Positions 47,120 through 56,742 of a DNA stretch of 64,000 bases are shown here, piece after piece. The position numbers and the translations under genes were made by a program. Each line of letters begins with the position of its first letter. Within the stretch, counting starts at the first letter, position 1. The notes under the pieces are model-generated. The model did not search any database. It was not told where the DNA came from and saw nothing but the letters and a program-made list of their open reading frames with translations. Source of the DNA: Sporosarcina jeotgali (GTDB taxonomy: Bacteria > Bacillota > Bacilli > Bacillales_A > Planococcaceae); assembly GCF_033304595.1 (NCBI RefSeq), contig NZ_CP116341.1:663001-727000 (forward strand), written 5' to 3'.

Positions 47120-48808
47120 ATGTTAAATGCAGAACGAAGAAAAACCATTTTGCTATTAATTCCAGTTGTTTTAGTCCTAGGAGGTTATGTTCTTTACCCT
47201 GCGTTACGAACAGCGCTAGAGAGCATACATAAGAATGGTGTATTTTCGTTACAAAACTATAGTGACTTTTTTGGTGCCAAAGCCAAAGCAAATTTCGAGG
47301 CGCTATGGAATTCAGTATGGATATCATTAGCCTCTGTATTCTTTAGTGCATGCATTGGTCTGCCACTAGCTTATATTTTTAACCGCTATGATTTCCCGGG
47401 TAGAAAATTTTTCGCTGGCATTGCGATTATGCCTATTGTATTGCCCTCCCTAGTTGGGGTAATGGCTTTCATGTTTTTATATGGAGAAGCCGGTTTGATT
47501 CCGAATGCTATCAAAGATATTTTTAATTTGAAAAATGTACCTTTTAGTATAGGCGGTATTTCAGGAATTTTACTTGTCCATGCATACACGATGTATCCAT
47601 ACTTTTACATGACCAGCTCATCAGCTTTAGGGAATATCGATCCGTCACTTGAAGAAGCGGCTTCAAATCTTGGGGCCAGTAAATTTAAAGTGTTTTGGAA
47701 AGTGACATTTCCTTTATTGACCCCAGGACTTGTTGCTGCAGCACTTCTGGTATTTATGGTCTCTATGGCCAGTTTTAGTGCTCCGTTTTTATTGGCAGGC
47801 GGTTTTCGGGTATTAAGTCTTCAAATCTATTTCTCCAAAATTAATGGAGATTTAGAGATGGCTGCGACACAGTCTGTGATTCTATCAATGGTCTCCATTT
47901 CATTTTTATTATTTATGCGGTGGTTTCAAAGTCGCAAAGATTACAGAATGGCTTTAAAGGGGATTGGGGCACACCGAAGTGAGGTTAATAATCCATTTTT
48001 AAAATGGGTAATGGTGTCAATTGGAATACTGGCCATGATTGTACTGCTGTTACCTCATGTAACACTACTTATTTTATCGCTAGTACCAGACGGCGCATGG
48101 ACATGGCAAACCTATCCGCAAAGTTTTAACTTTGAAAACTTCATTTTGCTTTTTGAAGATCCATACATTTGGGAGCCTGTTAAAAACAGTTTGATAATGG
48201 CGTTTCTTGCATGTATAGGGGTATTTATTTTTGGCATCTTCACTTCTTACGCGTTAGTTAAACGCAAATTTTTCGGGAAAAACCTTTTGGATATTTTAGT
48301 GATGATTCCATGGGCGCTTCCAGCTACAGTAGTAGGAATGAATATGATTTTAGCTTTCAACACGCCTTCTCCTTTCTCTTTTGGAAAGGTTTTAGTAGGA
48401 ACTTTTTGGATTTTACCATTAGCGTACTTTGTAAGGTTCCTCCCATTGGTTGTTCGATCTACTAATGCAGTATTGGAACAGCTTGATGATTCAATTGAGG
48501 AGGCTGCACAAAACTTAGGAGCGAAATGGTTTTATACTTTCAGAAAAGTCGTTTTACCTATAATCATGCCCGGGGTGCTAAGCGGTACATTACTGGCATT
48601 CGTGCAGGCTGTTGGTGAGTTTCCGACATCAGTTTTACTTTATACAATTGGAAACAGACCAATTTCTATTGAAATCATGAACCAACTGCGAATGTTCAAT
48701 ATTGGTCAAGCAGCTGCATATGGAATGATTCAAGTAGGTTTAATTGCGATTGTAATGTTCATTTCAAGCAAATTCTTTGGGGTCAAAGCTGAGAAGTCAC
48801 TAGGCTAG
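47120..48808 (+). CDS. Fused two-domain ABC permease (AfuB/FbpB-type)
   Basis: A 562-residue membrane protein with two permease modules in one chain and about twelve hydrophobic helices. Each module has an EAA loop: SLEEAASNLGASKFKVFWKV in the first, SIEEAAQNLGAKWFYTFRKV in the second. Fused permeases of this type serve iron(III), phosphonate and thiamine transport. The ATG at 47120 follows AAAGGGAGG by 8 nt; the upstream GTG at 47096 has no site. It forms the importer with the two preceding genes and is followed by the lyase gene. Confidence 0.93.
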   Translation: MLNAERRKTILLLIPVVLVLGGYVLYPALRTALESIHKNGVFSLQNYSDFFGAKAKANFEALWNSVWISLASVFFSACIGLPLAYIFNRYDFPGRKFFAGIAIMPIVLPSLVGVMAFMFLYGEAGLIPNAIKDIFNLKNVPFSIGGISGILLVHAYTMYPYFYMTSSSALGNIDPSLEEAASNLGASKFKVFWKVTFPLLTPGLVAAALLVFMVSMASFSAPFLLAGGFRVLSLQIYFSKINGDLEMAATQSVILSMVSISFLLFMRWFQSRKDYRMALKGIGAHRSEVNNPFLKWVMVSIGILAMIVLLLPHVTLLILSLVPDGAWTWQTYPQSFNFENFILLFEDPYIWEPVKNSLIMAFLACIGVFIFGIFTSYALVKRKFFGKNLLDILVMIPWALPATVVGMNMILAFNTPSPFSFGKVLVGTFWILPLAYFVRFLPLVVRSTNAVLEQLDDSIEEAAQNLGAKWFYTFRKVVLPIIMPGVLSGTLLAFVQAVGEFPTSVLLYTIGNRPISIEIMNQLRMFNIGQAAAYGMIQVGLIAIVMFISSKFFGVKAEKSLG

Positions 48809-48849
48809 AGATTTAGATTCAAAAATAGCAATTACTTGAGGTGCATAAA

Positions 48850-50259
48850 ATGATGACAAGAGTTGAAGAGTTTAAAACTAAAGATGGAGGTTCATTTCCG
48901 GGGAAAGTCTATTCTGAAGTTTTACTGAAACCTGTGTTTGAAGACCAAAAAGCTTATTTATTTGAAGCGATGATGGCGGTGCACAAAGCTCACACAACTA
49001 TGCTGTCAGAACAACAGATTATCGAAGTTGAAGAAGCAGAGAAGATTTTAAAAGCTGTTGAAGAAATTCAAGCGCTTGGAAATGACGAATTTAGCTATTC
49101 GGCAGCATATGAAGATCTCTTCTTCCTGGTAGAGTCTAAAATCGGTGAGTTGATCGGTGATGATTTAGCAGGAAAGATGCATATTGCTAAAAGCCGTAAT
49201 GATATGGGAGAAGCGATGTATCGTATTGTGCTGCGGGAACACTTGCAAGATACGATTGGCTTGGCAAAAACATTGGCAGCGACACTCTTGACTCAAGCTG
49301 AACATCATGTTGAAACCATTATGCCAGCCCATACGCATACACAGCCCGCACAACCTACTACATTTGGCCATTATCTCGCAGCCATCTATGACGGGCTTAA
49401 CCGTGACATCGACCGGTTAGAACGAGCTAGACTGACCGTCAATCAGTCCCCGATGGGAGCGGCGGCAATTACGACAACAGGCTTCCCGATTAGTCGCGAA
49501 CGAATGGTCAGTCTGCTGGACTTTGAGGGGCTGATCGAAAACTCGTACGACGCAATTGGTGCAGGTGACTATTTGCTGGAGGCTGCACAAAGTTTAATCA
49601 GCCTGATGACCAACATTGGGCGATGGGTGCAAGAGCTCTTAAGAATGGCGTCGAAAGAAGTGGGGCTGTTGCGTGTTTCGGATGCTTATGTGCAAATCAG
49701 CAGCATTATGCCGCAGAAACGCAATCCTGTGTCGCTTGAACATTCCCGATCACTTGCTTCAAGTGCACTAGCAGAGGGCCTTGCCGTACTCCATATGATT
49801 CACAACACCCCTTATGGAGATATCAACGATACGGAAGACGATTTACAACCTCATTTATATAAAGGGTTCGAGAAAGCGGATCGAGTTTTAAAATTATTGA
49901 ATGCTGTCATAATCACGATGGAGTTCGATAAGAAACGAGCGCACCAGCAAGCGAGGGAGAATATGATTACAATTACTGAACTTGCAGATGTGCTGGCTAG
50001 AGACTATGATGTGTCATTCCGTCAAGCACATGGTAAAGCTGCTTTAGTAGCGAACAATGCAACAGCGCTGAAGAAAGAACTCTATGAGCTTCCTGTGGAT
50101 ACTGTAAATGAGTGGCTGAAGGATGTGACGCTGTCAGAAGCAGATTGGCAGGGGATTGTCGATCCAGCTGTTTTCATTCAGCGCCGTGGCATCACTGGAG
50201 GCCCAAATCCTGATACAGTTCGCGAAATGATTGCGGACCGTCAAAGAAAATCCGGGTAG
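48850..50259 (+). CDS. Argininosuccinate-lyase-like enzyme (fumarase/aspartase superfamily)
   Basis: A 469-residue superfamily member that should eliminate an amine from an N-substituted aspartate to give fumarate. Visible motifs are SRND (115-118), HTHTQPAQPT (161-170, the second conserved region) and SSIMPQKRNP (284-293) with the catalytic Ser loop. It differs from biosynthetic ArgH in that the usual GRSRND reads AKSRND, and no argG is adjacent. It is the last gene of a transport cluster, so a catabolic role on an imported compound is likelier than arginine synthesis. Candidates are argininosuccinate itself or aminopolycarboxylates such as EDDS, whose known lyase is an ArgH relative. The ATG at 48850 follows GAGGTG by 6 nt. 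Confidence 0.85.
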   Translation: MMTRVEEFKTKDGGSFPGKVYSEVLLKPVFEDQKAYLFEAMMAVHKAHTTMLSEQQIIEVEEAEKILKAVEEIQALGNDEFSYSAAYEDLFFLVESKIGELIGDDLAGKMHIAKSRNDMGEAMYRIVLREHLQDTIGLAKTLAATLLTQAEHHVETIMPAHTHTQPAQPTTFGHYLAAIYDGLNRDIDRLERARLTVNQSPMGAAAITTTGFPISRERMVSLLDFEGLIENSYDAIGAGDYLLEAAQSLISLMTNIGRWVQELLRMASKEVGLLRVSDAYVQISSIMPQKRNPVSLEHSRSLASSALAEGLAVLHMIHNTPYGDINDTEDDLQPHLYKGFEKADRVLKLLNAVIITMEFDKKRAHQQARENMITITELADVLARDYDVSFRQAHGKAALVANNATALKKELYELPVDTVNEWLKDVTLSEADWQGIVDPAVFIQRRGITGGPNPDTVREMIADRQRKSG

Positions 50260-50305
50260 CTTGTAAGATTCGGTGTTTCGTGTGATGAAGAATGCTATAA
50301 CCGTA

Positions 50306-50338
50306 AACCGCGCTAACTCTTATGCAGCGCGGTTTTTT
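50306..50338 (+). terminator. Terminator of the uptake cluster
   Basis: AACCGCGCT paired with AGCGCGGTT, followed by TTTT. Confidence 0.9.
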
Positions 50339-50507
50339 CATGTCTTTTATCAAACTTAGGCATAACGGGAAGATTATTTTGAGGGGAATGGTCGAAAAGT
50401 AGTGATTTATTCATAATAAACAGATATAATTGGACTAGTTATAACTATTCAGACGATTGGTAAAGTTCGTCGTTTCTGAAAAAAGAGATAAAATCGGGGT
50501 GGAATGG

Positions 50508-52196
50508 GTGAAACGAACAATTGCGGGGAAGTTGAGGAACGGATTCGGACTATTACTTGTATTGCTAGTTGTAATTGGGGCTGCTAGTATTCTGCTGCTT
50601 GTAAAATTGAACAATGATTATAAGAATATGCTCGATGATGAAGTGCATAAAGTAGATATCGTGGATGAGTTCGTATTAAAGCAAGAACAGATGCAAAGTG
50701 ATATCCGGGGCTATATGCTTTATCAAGATGAAACGATGTTGGAAAGACGCCAGCAAAACTATGAGCGTTCTGAACAGCTTATCCAAGAGTTAGGCAAGAT
50801 GATGAACGGCGCTAAAATGAAAAAAGAATATGAAGCACTCGTCGATTCGAACGAAAAGTCGATGACCCTTCAAAATAATATCGTTGATAATTTAGAACAG
50901 GGGAAAGATGATATCGCAAAATGGATGTCTGAAGCATCTAAAGACGTAGGAAATGTTGTCATGACCCGTGCGGATATGATTAAAGACAACCAGTATAAAG
51001 CACTTGAAACGAAACGGAAAGAAGTTAATCAGATGATGGTTCAGCTGACGATCATCATTGCAGCAATTATAATGATTGCAGTCGTGGCGGGAGTATTAAT
51101 TTCTCGACGGATTAGCCGCTCGATTACAAAACCCGTTGCGATTGTAACAGAAGGACTGCATCAAATCGCGGATGGGAATTTCTCTATCGATCCGCTGGTT
51201 GTTCGAAGTAAAGACGAAGTCGGGGAAATGGCAAATGCATTCAACAAAATGGGTGCAGATGTAGCAAGTATGATTCGCAAAATTAATGTGTCTGCCGAAC
51301 AGCTGGCGATGCAATCTGAAGAGTTATCCGCAAGTTCTGAAGAAAGTTTGGCCTCGTCCGAGCTAATTGCCAGTACTGCAGAGCAGCAGCTCGAGGGCAG
51401 TGAGCGTCAACAGCGGATTACGGACCAATCTACTCAATCTATGAGCGAGCTGTCTATAGGCGTTGGAGAGATATCAGAAAGCAATGAAGACATGCTGCGA
51501 TCTGCAGAAGCAGTCACTCAGTTAGTTGGAAAAGGATCTGCTTCAATGGATGAGGTCGTCAATGAAATGAAGACGATCCGGGAAACGATTCGCGAAACAG
51601 CGAAAATCATGAAAGAGATGGCGGATCATTCTTCTGAAATTGAAAAAGTGACAGCAATTATTACAGGAATTGCTGAACAAACCAACTTGCTGGCACTCAA
51701 CGCAGCGATTGAAGCGGCTCGTGCGGGTGACGCTGGAAAAGGATTTGCAGTGGTTGCAGATGAAGTTCGGAAACTTGCGGAGCAGTCTAAATCATCCGCC
51801 TCAGAGATTGGCACTATGGTGAGTGACATTCAAGTATATTCAAAGAAAGCTACGAAATCGATTGAAACCGGCAATGAAAAGGTTGAAAACGGAATGAAAG
51901 CTACGGCCGAATCCAACGCAGTATTTAAAGACATCCAGCAAGCAGTAGGAGATGTAGCTGCCAAAGTGGAAACCGTGTCAGCAGCAATTGAAGAAATACA
52001 AGCAATGGCTGATGAAGTTACAGAAGGTGCTCGCGAAGTACAGCGCTTAAGCGGACAAGCATCCATCTCAGCAACAGAGACAAGCTCTGCTACAGAGGAA
52101 CAGCTTGCAGTAAGTGAAGAGATCAGCGCAAGTGCACAAAGCCTGACACGCCTCGCAGATGAGCTTCAGCAAGAGGTTAGCAGGTTCCAAGTATAA
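50508..52196 (+). CDS. Methyl-accepting chemotaxis protein
   Basis: A 562-residue chemoreceptor. TM1 (about 12-33), a helical extracellular sensor (about 35-185), TM2 (about 190-213), HAMP (about 214-270) and a signalling domain with [19 protein letters not shown] and [18 protein letters not shown]. The GTG at 50508 (reading [14 protein letters not shown]) follows GGGGTGG closely; an in-frame TTG at 50457 would add 17 residues with a poor site. The sensor differs from that of the receptor at 29223. No clear SigD promoter was found upstream, unlike the first receptor. Ligand unknown. Confidence 0.93.
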   Translation: MKRTIAGKLRNGFGLLLVLLVVIGAASILLLVKLNNDYKNMLDDEVHKVDIVDEFVLKQEQMQSDIRGYMLYQDETMLERRQQNYERSEQLIQELGKMMNGAKMKKEYEALVDSNEKSMTLQNNIVDNLEQGKDDIAKWMSEASKDVGNVVMTRADMIKDNQYKALETKRKEVNQMMVQLTIIIAAIIMIAVVAGVLISRRISRSITKPVAIVTEGLHQIADGNFSIDPLVVRSKDEVGEMANAFNKMGADVASMIRKINVSAEQLAMQSEELSASSEESLASSELIASTAEQQLEGSERQQRITDQSTQSMSELSIGVGEISESNEDMLRSAEAVTQLVGKGSASMDEVVNEMKTIRETIRETAKIMKEMADHSSEIEKVTAIITGIAEQTNLLALNAAIEAARAGDAGKGFAVVADEVRKLAEQSKSSASEIGTMVSDIQVYSKKATKSIETGNEKVENGMKATAESNAVFKDIQQAVGDVAAKVETVSAAIEEIQAMADEVTEGAREVQRLSGQASISATETSSATEEQLAVSEEISASAQSLTRLADELQQEVSRFQV

Positions 52197-52205
52197 CGGA
52201 ACAGT

Positions 52206-52245
52206 AAAAAGCGCATTCCCTGTAATAAAAAGGGGATGCGTTTTT
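52206..52245 (+). terminator. Terminator of the second chemoreceptor gene
   Basis: AAAAAGCGCATTCCC paired with GGGATGCGTTTTT. Confidence 0.85.
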
Positions 52246-52303
52246 AGGTTATAAAAAATAGAACCAAAAATAAAGAATCTAGAAAAATAGGTTTAATATA
52301 ATA

Positions 52304-52341
52304 AAAACGTGGAAAACTCTATAGTAAGAGATTTCCACGTT
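52304..52341 (-). terminator. Terminator of the NlpC/P60-SLH gene
   Basis: AAACGTGGAAA...CTCT paired with AGAG...TTTCCACGTTT; the minus strand continues in a T-run. Confidence 0.88.
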
Positions 52342-52349
52342 TGTTTATC

Positions 52350-53249
52350 TTATTTAAGGTTGTCCAAGAAGCGCTGCATGTCTTGAATCTTAACTTTATC
52401 GTCAACACCGAAGTTACCGTTTGTGTAACCAGCAGTTACATCATTTGCATAAAGTGCACCTACATATTTCAATGCCCAGTAGTCAGAAGGTACATCTTTA
52501 AACGGTACATCAGTTGAAGTAGTCAGGTTGAAGGCATCCGTCAGGACTTTCGCCATTTGTGAACGAGTCAACGGATCGTTAGGGTTAAAGTTACCGCTGT
52601 TGTTTCCGCTGAAGATACCTGCTTCAGCAGCAGCAATAATTTCGTTATAATAAGGTGTTTTAGAGTTAACGTCAGGGAAGCTCATGTCGCTTCCAGTTCT
52701 GTGAAGACCTAGAGTCTTAACAACGATGCCCGCGACTTGTCCGCGTGTTGCATAAGTTACAGTTGGTGCTGGCTTTGAAGCTACAGAAGTTTCACCAAAT
52801 GTTGCAGGGCGTTTTGCGCCTACATAACGACTCTTCCAATAAGCTTTATCGTTGATAGATGAAATTGTTACACCCTGGCTTGTAGAAGCGTGAATGAACT
52901 TGCTAGAACCGATGTAAATTCCAACGTGTGAGATACCGCGACCGCTTGTGTTGAAGAAAACTAGATCGCCAGTAGTCAAGTTGCTTTTAGAAACTGCTTT
53001 ACCTTGCTGATATTGCTGTCCTGTTGTACGAGGAAGTGATTTTCCGTTCTTTTTGAACACAACTTGCGTATATGCAGAACAGTCGATGCCTGATGTCAGG
53101 CTTGTCCCGCCATATCGGTAAGGTGTTCCTATGTAATTCTTAGCTGTATTTACCAAGTCAGTTGCAGAGCTTGCAGAGGCCATAGACGGTACGGACGTTG
53201 AAATTAATAAACTGGCGATTCCAAATGCCAAGAGACGTTTCAGTTTCAT
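52350..53249 (-). CDS. NlpC/P60 cell-wall endopeptidase with C-terminal SLH anchor
   Basis: A 299-residue exported gamma-D-Glu-diaminopimelate-type endopeptidase. The signal peptide ends near SMASA. The NlpC/P60 domain (about 30-150) has the catalytic Cys57 in GIDCSAY, His108 in ISHVGIY and His120 in KFIHAST. Two SLH-like repeats (about 175-298) show FPDVNSKTPYYNEIIAAAEAGIFSG and FKDVPSDYWALKYVGALYAN, which would bind the secondary wall polymer. The ATG follows AAAGGGGAA, at a slightly long 12 nt. Tandem WalR-type boxes upstream (53335-53362) fit the known control of wall endopeptidases by the WalRK system. Confidence 0.94.
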   Translation of the reverse strand: MKLKRLLAFGIASLLISTSVPSMASASSATDLVNTAKNYIGTPYRYGGTSLTSGIDCSAYTQVVFKKNGKSLPRTTGQQYQQGKAVSKSNLTTGDLVFFNTSGRGISHVGIYIGSSKFIHASTSQGVTISSINDKAYWKSRYVGAKRPATFGETSVASKPAPTVTYATRGQVAGIVVKTLGLHRTGSDMSFPDVNSKTPYYNEIIAAAEAGIFSGNNSGNFNPNDPLTRSQMAKVLTDAFNLTTSTDVPFKDVPSDYWALKYVGALYANDVTAGYTNGNFGVDDKVKIQDMQRFLDNLK

Positions 53250-53334
53250 AAGTTTTTCAGTTTCCCCTTTCGCACCGTATCAAGGACAGTGTCTTTATCT
53301 GTGAACATCTTAGCATAGGCTAAACATGTTTTCG

Positions 53335-53362
53335 GTTACAGTTATATTACAATGATGTTACA
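53335..53362 (-). promoter_or_regulatory. Tandem WalR (YycF) binding boxes upstream of the NlpC/P60 gene
   Basis: On the minus strand, TGTAAC-N5-TGTAAT-N5-TGTAAC. The WalR consensus is TGTWAH-N5-TGTWAH, so two overlapping perfect boxes are present about 85 bp before the gene's start codon. Confidence 0.75.
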
Positions 53363-53550
53363 AATACACGATTGATGTATAAAACCCTGATTTGACGCGG
53401 TTTATCGGATAACGAATCCGTTGATTGCGTTTTTATTTTTGTGCAAAATTGCTATGGAACGTGAAAAAAAGACGGATTTGCTGTATCTTTGTAACCAAAC
53501 TTATCGAATTGCCGGAACGTGACTGTTGAATCCGGCAGAACGGGGCTGAC

Positions 53551-54645
53551 ATGAAAAAAATTGTAGTATTCAGCAATATGTATCCATCTAATGAACATCC
53601 TACGTACGGTATTTTTGTGAAAAATCAAGTGGAATTACTGAAAGACTCTGGAGTAATTGCAGATGTAAAAGCAATTGACAATCCTAAAGGAGGAAAAGTG
53701 CAATCGCTATTGAAGTATGGAAAATGGTTTGCCGGTTCCTTGCTTTATCTTATTGGCAATCAGCGTAACCTTGCGTTGACGCACGCTCATTACGCGTTTC
53801 CTACGGGTCTTCTTTCATTAATAGGAAAACGGCTGTTTAAAATTCCTTACGTTGTGACAGTACATGGCGGAGATATTGACAAGATGGCGAAAAAAAATGC
53901 CAGAATTGCTGGCCTTACACAAACCATTTTGCAGGAAGCTTCGCATGTGATTACAGTGGGAGAACGGCTGAAACAAGAGGTTGTCACAAACTTCGGTGTG
54001 CTTGAAACAAATGTAACAGTGATGAGTATGGGAGTGGACCGGACGGTATTTCACCCGCTTGTAAAAGAACAGGTACGGAGCGAACTTAACTTGCCGCAAC
54101 GTGAACAAGTGATCCTCTTTATCGGAAACTTGATACGTGAAAAAGGAGTTCTGGAGTTAGTTCAGGCATTTGAGGAACTGCAGAATAAGTTACCAGGCGT
54201 TTCACTTCATTTAGTAGGTTCAGCAAAGTCAGCTGCTTTTGTGGAAGAAGTTAAACAGTACATCGCGGCACGCCAAATAGGTCGAATTCACTTCGAAGGT
54301 ACAAAACCGCAGAAAGAACTTGCGAAATGGTTAGCAGCTGCAGATGTTCTTGCACTGCCGTCATACCATGAAGGGTTTGGTCTGGTTGCGCTTGAAGCGA
54401 TGGCTGCGGGAACGCCCGTTGTTGCCTCTGATGTGGGGGGATTGCCTTATTTGTTAGCAGACGGTGCAGGTATTTTAGTACCAGCCCGAGAAGTGGAAGG
54501 CCTTGCAGCAGGAATTCAGCAAGCACTTACTGCTGATGAAACGAGTAACCGCGAGCGGCGGGAAGAACTCGTTCATGAACATTCGTATGAGATGATTTTA
54601 GAAAAACTATTGAAGATATATGGGGAAACAGAACGTACACGTTAA
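53551..54645 (+). CDS. Family 4 glycosyltransferase
   Basis: A 364-residue GT-B retaining glycosyltransferase. It opens with VVFSNMYPSNEHPTYGIFVKNQ, typical of GT4 enzymes; VTVHGGDIDKM ends the acceptor half; FIGNLIREKGVLELVQAFEEL starts the donor half; the donor motif is HEGFGLVALEAMAAGTPVVASDVGGLP with the E-x7-E pair. There is no membrane helix. The ATG follows a weak GGGGCTGAC. It is followed 15 bp later by an M20 amidohydrolase gene, forming a probable two-gene unit. Sugar donor and acceptor cannot be told; an exopolysaccharide, glycolipid or small-thiol precursor is possible. Confidence 0.88.
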   Translation: MKKIVVFSNMYPSNEHPTYGIFVKNQVELLKDSGVIADVKAIDNPKGGKVQSLLKYGKWFAGSLLYLIGNQRNLALTHAHYAFPTGLLSLIGKRLFKIPYVVTVHGGDIDKMAKKNARIAGLTQTILQEASHVITVGERLKQEVVTNFGVLETNVTVMSMGVDRTVFHPLVKEQVRSELNLPQREQVILFIGNLIREKGVLELVQAFEELQNKLPGVSLHLVGSAKSAAFVEEVKQYIAARQIGRIHFEGTKPQKELAKWLAAADVLALPSYHEGFGLVALEAMAAGTPVVASDVGGLPYLLADGAGILVPAREVEGLAAGIQQALTADETSNRERREELVHEHSYEMILEKLLKIYGETERTR

Positions 54646-54660
54646 AAGGGGGATAACGAG

Positions 54661-55764
54661 ATGACTGCCGCACAACAAATTAGAAACTGGTTTGAGCACT
54701 TTCATGCGAATCCGGAAGTAAGTTGGAAAGAAACTGAAACTACACAGGAAATCGCACGCATTCTTACTGAATTGGAAGTCCCTTTTAAAACGTTTGAAGA
54801 TGTGACGGGCGCAATTGCAGAAATTGGGGAAGGGGATTCAGTCGTTGCGGTACGCGCAGATATCGATGCTTTGTGGCAAGAAATCGAAGGGGTCTTCCAG
54901 GCGAATCATTCCTGCGGGCACGACGGTCACATGGCGATGGTGCTCGGGGCACTTGCTCATTTGAAAGAAGAGAACCTCGGGAGCAGAATCCGATTCATCT
55001 TCCAGCCGGCAGAAGAAAAGGGGAATGGGTCAAATGCGATGATTGACCGCGGAGCAGTCGATGATGTGAACTGCATGTTTGGCATCCATTTGCGGCCGCA
55101 AGAGGAACTTCCGTTGGGGAAAGCATCCGCTGCGATTCGTCATGGGGCTGCTTACTTTGTAGAGGGGAAAATTACTGGTGTTGATGCACATGGAGCCCGT
55201 CCGCATCAAGGTGTTAACGCGATTGACCCGCTGCTTGCGATCGGACAGTTTTTGAAGACGTTGCAATTTTCTCCGTACGAAGCGTATTCTGTGAAATTGA
55301 CGAACATCCAAGCGGGAGGGGAAAGCTTGAACATCATTCCAGGCTCTGCGAAGTTCGGTTTGGACATCCGAGCCCAGTCCAATGACGTGCTGCAGCAATT
55401 GAAAAAACGTGTCGATACAGGAATTCAGCAAATTGCTGAGCTCTATCGTACTAAAATCGATTTGGAATGGGCAGACTATACGCCGGCAGCGGAAGTATCA
55501 GATGAAGCAGCGGCGATTGCACGAGAGGGTATTTTAGAAATACTGGGAGAAGACGGTCTTGCTGAAGACGTGATCACTTCAGGCAGTGATGATTTCCATT
55601 TCTATACGATTCGCAATCCAGAGTTGAAAGCGACTATGATTGGCCTTGGTGCGGATTTAGGACCAGGCTTGCATCATCCTGCAATGACGTTCAATCGGGA
55701 TGCACTCGTAACTGGCGCTGAAATTCTTGCTGAAACACTGAAACGGGCTAGTTTTAAAGCATAA
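54661..55764 (+). CDS. M20-family amidohydrolase (aminoacylase/hippurate-hydrolase-like)
   Basis: A 367-residue dimetal amidohydrolase. Motifs are ADIDALWQ, the metal-binding HSCGHDGHMAM, the catalytic Glu pair in FQPAEEKGNG, the lid His in GVDAHGARPHQGVNA and the last His in LHHPAM. AAAAGGGGG precedes the ATG at 8 nt. It is 15 bp after the glycosyltransferase gene. Relatives remove acyl groups from amino acids or N-acetyl groups from diaminopimelate, but this protein is a little short and its pairing with a GT4 is unusual. An N-acyl amino-sugar or amino-acid substrate is possible but unproven. Confidence 0.88.
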   Translation: MTAAQQIRNWFEHFHANPEVSWKETETTQEIARILTELEVPFKTFEDVTGAIAEIGEGDSVVAVRADIDALWQEIEGVFQANHSCGHDGHMAMVLGALAHLKEENLGSRIRFIFQPAEEKGNGSNAMIDRGAVDDVNCMFGIHLRPQEELPLGKASAAIRHGAAYFVEGKITGVDAHGARPHQGVNAIDPLLAIGQFLKTLQFSPYEAYSVKLTNIQAGGESLNIIPGSAKFGLDIRAQSNDVLQQLKKRVDTGIQQIAELYRTKIDLEWADYTPAAEVSDEAAAIAREGILEILGEDGLAEDVITSGSDDFHFYTIRNPELKATMIGLGADLGPGLHHPAMTFNRDALVTGAEILAETLKRASFKA

Positions 55765-55859
55765 TAAGTTGACAAAATGACGTCGATTTATAGCTGAATA
55801 GTTAGTGATAGTTGTCATTTATATGAAGAATTGAAATATGTGTAATGAAGTGTCGTTGT

Positions 55860-55888
55860 TTGCAAAGTAAGAAATATAGGAGTACTAT
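55860..55888 (+). promoter_or_regulatory. SigA promoter of the SDR gene
   Basis: TTGCAA, 17 bp, TACTAT, about 45 bp before the start codon at 55933. Confidence 0.65.
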
Positions 55889-55932
55889 TTAGATGTTAAA
55901 ACTTATCAAACACATACAAAGGAGCGGTTTAA

Positions 55933-56670
55933 ATGGGCAGAATGCAAGATAAAGTAGCGTTTATTACAGGCGGAGCTTCAGGCATGGGCGAAATGATGGT
56001 GAACTTGTTCACAGCAGAAGGTGCAAAAGTCATCGCTGCAGACATCAACACGGATGCACTTAAAGCTAAATGGGATACAAAAGAAAACGTTGAATATCTT
56101 AAATTAAACGTAACTGACGCTGACAACTGGGAAGAAGCAATGAAGACAGCAGAAGATAAATTCGGTCAAATTGATATCCTAATCAACTGTGCGGGAATCT
56201 CTACTGAAAAAGCACCAGCAGACATTACACTTGCTGACTGGCAGCGCCTGCACGACATTAACTCGTTCGGTACTTACGCGGGTATGCGTGCAGTAGTACC
56301 TTACATGAAGAAAGCTGGCAAAGGTTCAATCGTCAACATTTCTTCTTACACAGCACTAGTTGGTATGGGCTTCAATCCATACTCCGCTTCTAAAGGTTCT
56401 GTTCGTGCGATTTCACGTGCAGCAGCAGCTGAATTCGGTAAAGACCAAGTTCGCGTAAACACAGTATTCCCTGGTGTTATCCAGACTCCAATGGTAGCAA
56501 ACCTTGAGTCTTCTAAAGCAGCTCTTGAGGGTCTTATCAAAATGACTCCACTTGCTCGCCTTGGACAGCCTGAAGACGTAGGCAACGCAGTAATGTTCTT
56601 AGCTTCTGATGAAGCTTCTTACATCACTGGTGCTGAACTCGTAATCGACGGCGGTTTCTCAGCACGCTAA
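55933..56670 (+). CDS. Short-chain dehydrogenase/reductase (FabG-like)
   Basis: A 245-residue classical SDR. The cofactor loop is TGGASGMGEMM with an acidic AADIN at the end of beta-2, which favours NAD over NADP. NCAGIS follows, catalytic Ser in NISSYTALVG, and the YxxxK pair in NPYSASKGSV. The ATG follows AAAGGAGCGG by 7 nt. Its codons are more uniform (CGT, AAC, GCA, CTT) than those of neighbours, suggesting high expression. It is monocistronic between a promoter at 55860 and a hairpin. Substrate unknown; similar proteins are labelled 3-oxoacyl-ACP reductase or glucose 1-dehydrogenase. Confidence 0.92.
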   Translation: MGRMQDKVAFITGGASGMGEMMVNLFTAEGAKVIAADINTDALKAKWDTKENVEYLKLNVTDADNWEEAMKTAEDKFGQIDILINCAGISTEKAPADITLADWQRLHDINSFGTYAGMRAVVPYMKKAGKGSIVNISSYTALVGMGFNPYSASKGSVRAISRAAAAEFGKDQVRVNTVFPGVIQTPMVANLESSKAALEGLIKMTPLARLGQPEDVGNAVMFLASDEASYITGAELVIDGGFSAR

Positions 56671-56686
56671 TTGGTGAATGAATAAG

Positions 56687-56722
56687 AAAGGCGCCTTCTC
56701 ATTATTGAGGAGGCGTCTTTTG
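56687..56722 (+). terminator. Terminator of the SDR gene
   Basis: AAAGGCGCCTTCTC paired with GAGGAGGCGTCTTTT (two G-U pairs). Confidence 0.82.
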
Positions 56723-56742
56723 CTTTGTATATGGGTGGTAAA

